64,000 bases of DNA, taken from Phallus indusiatus (lineage: Eukaryota; Basidiomycota; Agaricomycetes; Phallales; Phallaceae). Under the pieces are notes generated by a model. It did not search any database and had not been told where the DNA came from. It was given only the letters and a program-made list of their open reading frames with translations. Position numbers and translations under genes: made by a program. The stretch's first letter is position 1; every line of letters starts with the position of its first letter. Below, piece after piece: positions 60,549 to 64,000 of the stretch. The DNA lies in assembly GCA_027605045.1 (NCBI GenBank), contig JAQFWX010000010.1, forward strand, positions 686,879 through 750,878. The letters run 5' to 3'.

Positions 60549-60567
60549 CCTTGTCCTCAAGCTCAAA

Positions 60568-61159
60568 ATGACCCTCGTAAGTACTGTTTACCGTCAGATA
60601 TTCGTCTATGTTCGTATCGTCGTATCGTTAACATTTCCGTTCAGAATACAAGTCGCGGTCACGTACATTCTGATTCGACCATTGTCATTTCCGACGGTTC
60701 AGACTCAACAGACCTAATCGCGGCTGAATCTGCATCGACAATCGTTTTGTCTGACGACGAGTCAGAATCTCATTCGGCAAGCGAAGTCAGTGATATGCTT
60801 ACCATGTCAAGCAGTCCAATCGCCACAACAGCCGACAGCGCGGACACTGCCAATGTGTCTCCCAAATATTTCGTCGTCGAGAAGATCGTGTGTCCCTACC
60901 ATCAAACAGTCTTCCTCGAATTAGAACTGGATCATCAAGGAAATCTGCTGAGGTGGGCGTATGATGGAGTTCCTAACGTGCACATAACCTTTAGTGACAA
61001 AGCCACACACTTGTAAGAATAATAAAGTTAGAACTCTCTTTACCTCGCAAATACTAACTACTGTTTAGGCTGGCAACGCTTAACCAGATCACTCAAGAAC
61101 TGACAGAAGTAAGTGCTGTTCCGATACATAGAGACAAATGCGCGCGCACTCACAGATGA
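60568..61159 (+). CDS. Small hypothetical protein with two SUMO-interaction-like motifs
   Basis: Start MTL at 60568, a GTAAGT..TTCAG intron (60577-60644), then a long exon to about 61013, an intron to TTTAG near 61068, a short exon GLATLNQITQEL-like (LLATLNQITQELTE) and an end near 61159 either by read-through or after another GTAAGT..CACAG intron. The N-terminal half is acidic and Ser-rich with STIVISDGSD and STIVLSDDESES, each a hydrophobic run followed by acidic/Ser residues as in SUMO-interacting motifs. The C-terminal half (FVVEKIVCPYHQTVFLELEL, NVHITFSDKATHL) is globular in composition. No family was recognised. All introns keep frame, which supports a real gene of about 155 aa. Confidence 0.5.
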
Positions 61160-62333
61160 GTAGATGATAAATAAGCAGCACCTCATGGGTGAAAAAGGCC
61201 CAGAGGAAATGAAATGAGCAGCTTGTATGGCGTATAAAGTACATACTTAGTACTTACCTATAGGTCAATATCAGTTCGCTGTAACGATCCGATGAATATA
61301 GCTTAGTGTATGCCGGCTATAAGTGATCGGAATAACTACGAGATATTTGATTATAGAGGTCGTTAGTCTACCGTGGAGCGGGTCCTGGTGCTGAATTCGG
61401 GTAATGAGAGAATGAGTGAATGAGGGAATGGGGATGTGTGGATGTATGCGCTGATATCGAAACCAACACACAAAACTCAAACACTAACTGCAACGACTAG
61501 ATGTGATCGTAAGCAAAGTGTGAGGGATTGAATGAACAAAGAGTCGGCAAGAGAACTTGGATTGCGACTAGGATGGAGGATCTACAATCAATGATGACAG
61601 TTATCCTTCTGCGAGTTAGTGAAGCGACAATAGAATTGAAATGAAATTCGCTAGTTTATACTCCGAGACCTCACTCAGAGTTAATCCAATGATAAAGATG
61701 TGAGCGTAGAATTTAGACTAGAGACGAAACTTGACTTGAACTTGAACTGAGCTTGACTTAAACTGAACTAGACTTAAACTGTGAGACAACCCGTATCGGT
61801 AGATTGCTGCTGTTACAAGTATTTACATGCAGTATTTATACCTTTCAAGAAACGTAGCATTGGTAAGACGATTATTCATCGTTCACCAAGATGACAAATA
61901 GAAAGAAACAAAAAGAACAAAAGGGAACAAAAAGAAATATGAAATAGGGGGGGTGCGAGAGAGGAATGAGTAATATAAGTACAACAAAAGAATGATATCA
62001 CAAATCAAATAGGAGAAATGATGAAAACCCAAACAAAAGAACAAAAGGAAAACCAACAAAGGAACAAAACCGGCCTAAGACACAGCCTTTGTCAGAACTG
62101 GCACCCAACTCTTCCCGCGCTGCCTCTTTATCCTGAATCGCATCGTTACCATCCTAATCTTCTTACTGATCGGTCATCCATCGATAGGATCGTCTTCGTC
62201 ATGAATATAATACATTCATGAATCCTAAGGCTATGCTTAGTATCCTCGGATCGCGCACCAGATCAGCATGGAGCTCAGCATAGGCCAAGGGGGAGATCTT
62301 AGTTATATCGTATGGTGTTCTGATCGATAGATA
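61160..62333. other. Intergenic, no supported gene
   Basis: AT-rich. About 61730-61790 has a run of ACTTGAACTTGA/ACTTAAACTGAAC-type short repeats. The frames at 61271-61480 and 62018-62221 show nothing recognisable. Confidence 0.4.
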
Positions 62334-62891
62334 CTATTCTAATCTTCTTCGTTGACTAGGTCTTGGTATAATTTGCATAGGTCGCATGCGATTTCGATTA
62401 GTACGTAGTCGAGGGGCATCGGGGGCAGGTTCTTCGGGTTCTTCATATTCTGGCAATGGAGTTGTAGGCTGGTGGGAAGGGGGTTCTACAAAAACATCCC
62501 AGGGAGCGTCTAGAAAGAGAACATAATTGTGGAATAAGGCAGGTCGATAGAAAATAAGACGCCAAATGAGAATCCCAGGGCGATGTGATACGAGGGCCCC
62601 GATCAGAGTATACGATGCTTGCATAATCGGTATATGAACGTTTTCGTCTACTTTGACTTCATCGGGTAATTGTAGATCGTCGTAAAAATACCGAAACTCG
62701 AGCGCTGGATTGGCGTATCGTGGCCAGGGATTATCTTCTTCCACTTCTACTTCGTCGCTCTCCAATTGATATTCGCGAACCATAGTCTGAAAGTTATCAT
62801 GTCTTCTATAGGGAGGTGGAGAATTAAAATTGGGATAAAAAGGAAATGGAATGATGGAAAGTGTGCGATAGCCAATAGGTTGGATGGACAT
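62334..62891 (-). CDS. Hypothetical 185-aa protein, acidic with Pro-rich end
   Basis: Single-exon frame from MSIQPIGYRTLSIIPFPFY, with an acidic patch (ESDEVEVEEDNPWP), a hydrophobic centre (IPIMQASYTLIGALVSH, FHNYVLFLDAPWDVFV) and a Pro/Glu-rich then basic tail (PRPSQRRRLE). No family recognised. Its centre faintly resembles the neighbouring protein at 63359-63985 (NYVLFLDAPW..HQP against DYMIMVLDVPSRW..HQP), suggesting two relatives in the same orientation. Confidence 0.5.
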   Translation of the reverse strand: MSIQPIGYRTLSIIPFPFYPNFNSPPPYRRHDNFQTMVREYQLESDEVEVEEDNPWPRYANPALEFRYFYDDLQLPDEVKVDENVHIPIMQASYTLIGALVSHRPGILIWRLIFYRPALFHNYVLFLDAPWDVFVEPPSHQPTTPLPEYEEPEEPAPDAPRLRTNRNRMRPMQIIPRPSQRRRLE

Positions 62892-63047
62892 AATGGTGAA
62901 AAAGACAAAAGTTGAAAAGAATTTAAGCTCCGAACCAAGAAGGATGTTTTTAGGTGAATGGATAGGTGCGAAACTTCTCTTGTAGTATTCCTTTTATTCT
63001 CTATTGTTCTACTGATTCTGATCGGGTTCGTTCCAGGAGGCCAGAAC

Positions 63048-63349
63048 TGTAACGGATTTGGGATATAGGAATGGGCCCCCCTGGGGCCCATTAATGGCCT
63101 AGTGCCCATGCAGTGCCTTTGGCACTGCAGCAGTAGTATTTGCGCGTCACAGCGTGACGCTTAAGCGCCCGTCACACCCTTACAGCGGTGTGACCAGTAG
63201 TTACATTAGTTAATCTTAATTTTACCACTACTACTGCATGTAATTCCCTATTAGCCTAATTGAGCAATAGACAGGAATTCTGTGCACTTGTGGGAAAATA
63301 AGAAAACCCTTTAATCAGACCCCCTGTGGTCTGATTTTAAACTGTTACA
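63048..63349 (+). mobile_element. 302-bp hairpin-rich LTR-like element, family B, copy 2
   Basis: Same length as the copy at 56399-56700 and nearly identical; the differences seen are mainly near the TTAATCTTAAT stretch and in the last palindrome. Perfect 5-bp target duplication AGAAC (63043-63047, 63350-63354). All five palindromes are kept. It sits a few bases downstream of the stop codon of the minus-strand gene at 63359. Confidence 0.87.
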
Positions 63350-63358
63350 AGAACAGAC

Positions 63359-63985
63359 TCATCGAAGAGTGCGAAGGGTTTGTTGATATCGGGGAGGTCG
63401 TATGGTCATTTCGGAAGTAGTAGGAGATTGAGGAGGGGAGGAATCATGAAAAGAAGGGTTTAGTGGTTCTTTAGGAATGGGATTGGGTGATCGATAAAAT
63501 CCTAGAGCAGGTTGGTGATTACATGCTGATAGGATCCATCGGCTGGGAACATCCAGGACCATTATCATGTAATCTAATCCTACTTGTGCTGTTAACCAAA
63601 CACGATAGGAATCTTGTAGGGCTGATTCTGGAGTAGAATAAACATGAGTGACTGTGAACCATCTTAGTTCCTTCTCGATATAGACTTCTTTTCCGAAAGC
63701 CAAGAAGGGGTGTACGATATCTGAACTTCTACACTTATCGATAGATCGAGGGACCTTGTGTGAATAAACTGGGAGTAAGGTCTTGGAGTCCATTTCGAGA
63801 ATAGGAGTGGGCGAATAATACGTAAATAGAGTTGTCTCGATATCCAAATCATGAGTGCGAGGACTATCATGAGTATAACGAAAGACCGGGGGAAAAACAT
63901 CTTCTTCTGGGGACGGTTCTCGGGAATTGGAAGAAGGGGAGGGGTGTTTGAAAGAAATGGAAGAAGAGAGTCGAAGATTGAACAT
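63359..63985 (-). CDS. Hypothetical 208-aa protein
   Basis: Single-exon frame from MFNLRLSSSISF near the right edge of the window, preceded by an A-rich leader. A Ser/Pro-rich start (PSPSSNSREPSPEED) is followed by a globular part (HPFLAFGKEVYIEKELRWF, DYMIMVLDVPSRWI) and a Pro/Ser tail. No known family was recognised. The stop lies just before the family B element, so the coding region is not broken. An upstream exon beyond the window cannot be excluded. Confidence 0.5.
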   Translation of the reverse strand: MFNLRLSSSISFKHPSPSSNSREPSPEEDVFPPVFRYTHDSPRTHDLDIETTLFTYYSPTPILEMDSKTLLPVYSHKVPRSIDKCRSSDIVHPFLAFGKEVYIEKELRWFTVTHVYSTPESALQDSYRVWLTAQVGLDYMIMVLDVPSRWILSACNHQPALGFYRSPNPIPKEPLNPSFHDSSPPQSPTTSEMTIRPPRYQQTLRTLR

Positions 63986-64000
63986 TTTATTGTTTGATTT

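Noticed and set aside
56399..63349. The two 302-bp repeats as the two LTRs of one full-length retrotransposon
   Set aside because: Each copy has its own 5-bp duplication on both sides (ATCCA; AGAAC), so each inserted separately, and no gag/pol reading frame lies between them.

Overview
The window looks like a gene-poor, transposon-rich stretch of an Agaricomycete (mushroom-type basidiomycete) genome. The evidence is short GT..AG introns, a two-exon F-box protein of the expanded mushroom type, three DUF6535-type membrane-protein genes, a decayed KDZ-type transposase, and SWIM-finger Mutator-like (MULE) transposases. No bacterial operon, rRNA, tRNA or CRISPR array was seen.

Layout. 1-1.7 kb: a diverged copy of DNA that flanks the DUF6535 genes. 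2.6-5.9 kb: an apparently intact MULE transposase gene (+). 6.5-11.2 kb: two minus-strand hypothetical genes, one cut by a solo LTR. 13.4-15.1 kb: F-box gene (-). 16.6-30.8 kb: a broken neutral ceramidase gene and an inverted 9.46-kb segment between two 2.12-kb inverted repeats. 31-50 kb: a tandem array of DUF6535 genes with their duplicated flanks, another solo LTR of the first family, and a hAT-type non-autonomous element. 50.5-58.1 kb: a very long minus-strand gene with MULE transposase, SWIM finger, AT-hook-like stretches and two Ulp1/C48-like protease domains, broken by a second type of short LTR-like element. 58-64 kb: repeats, a palindrome-rich hAT-like MITE, a small gene with SUMO-interaction-like motifs, and two small hypothetical genes separated by another copy of the hairpin-rich element.

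Main result. Two copies of one 2.1-kb element, in opposite orientation, lie at 17137-19258 and 28715-30836. The outer end of each copy carries a 7-bp sequence that is found again at the inner end of the OTHER copy (CACCAAC at 17131 and, reversed, at 28708; GAGGTAT at 30836 and, reversed, at 19259). This is what results if each copy first inserted with its own target duplication and the DNA between them was then flipped. It explains why the 5' part of a neutral ceramidase gene is at 16.6-17.1 kb (+) and its 3' part at 28.7-25.7 kb (-), and why the 5' part of a DUF6535 gene is at 31.4-30.8 kb (-) and its 3' part at 19.3-21.9 kb (+). The element holds a decayed KDZ-type transposase core. An assembly flip across identical repeats is the main alternative to a real inversion.

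Exon borders are read by eye from splice consensus and frame. Domain names rest on motif recognition without a database search.
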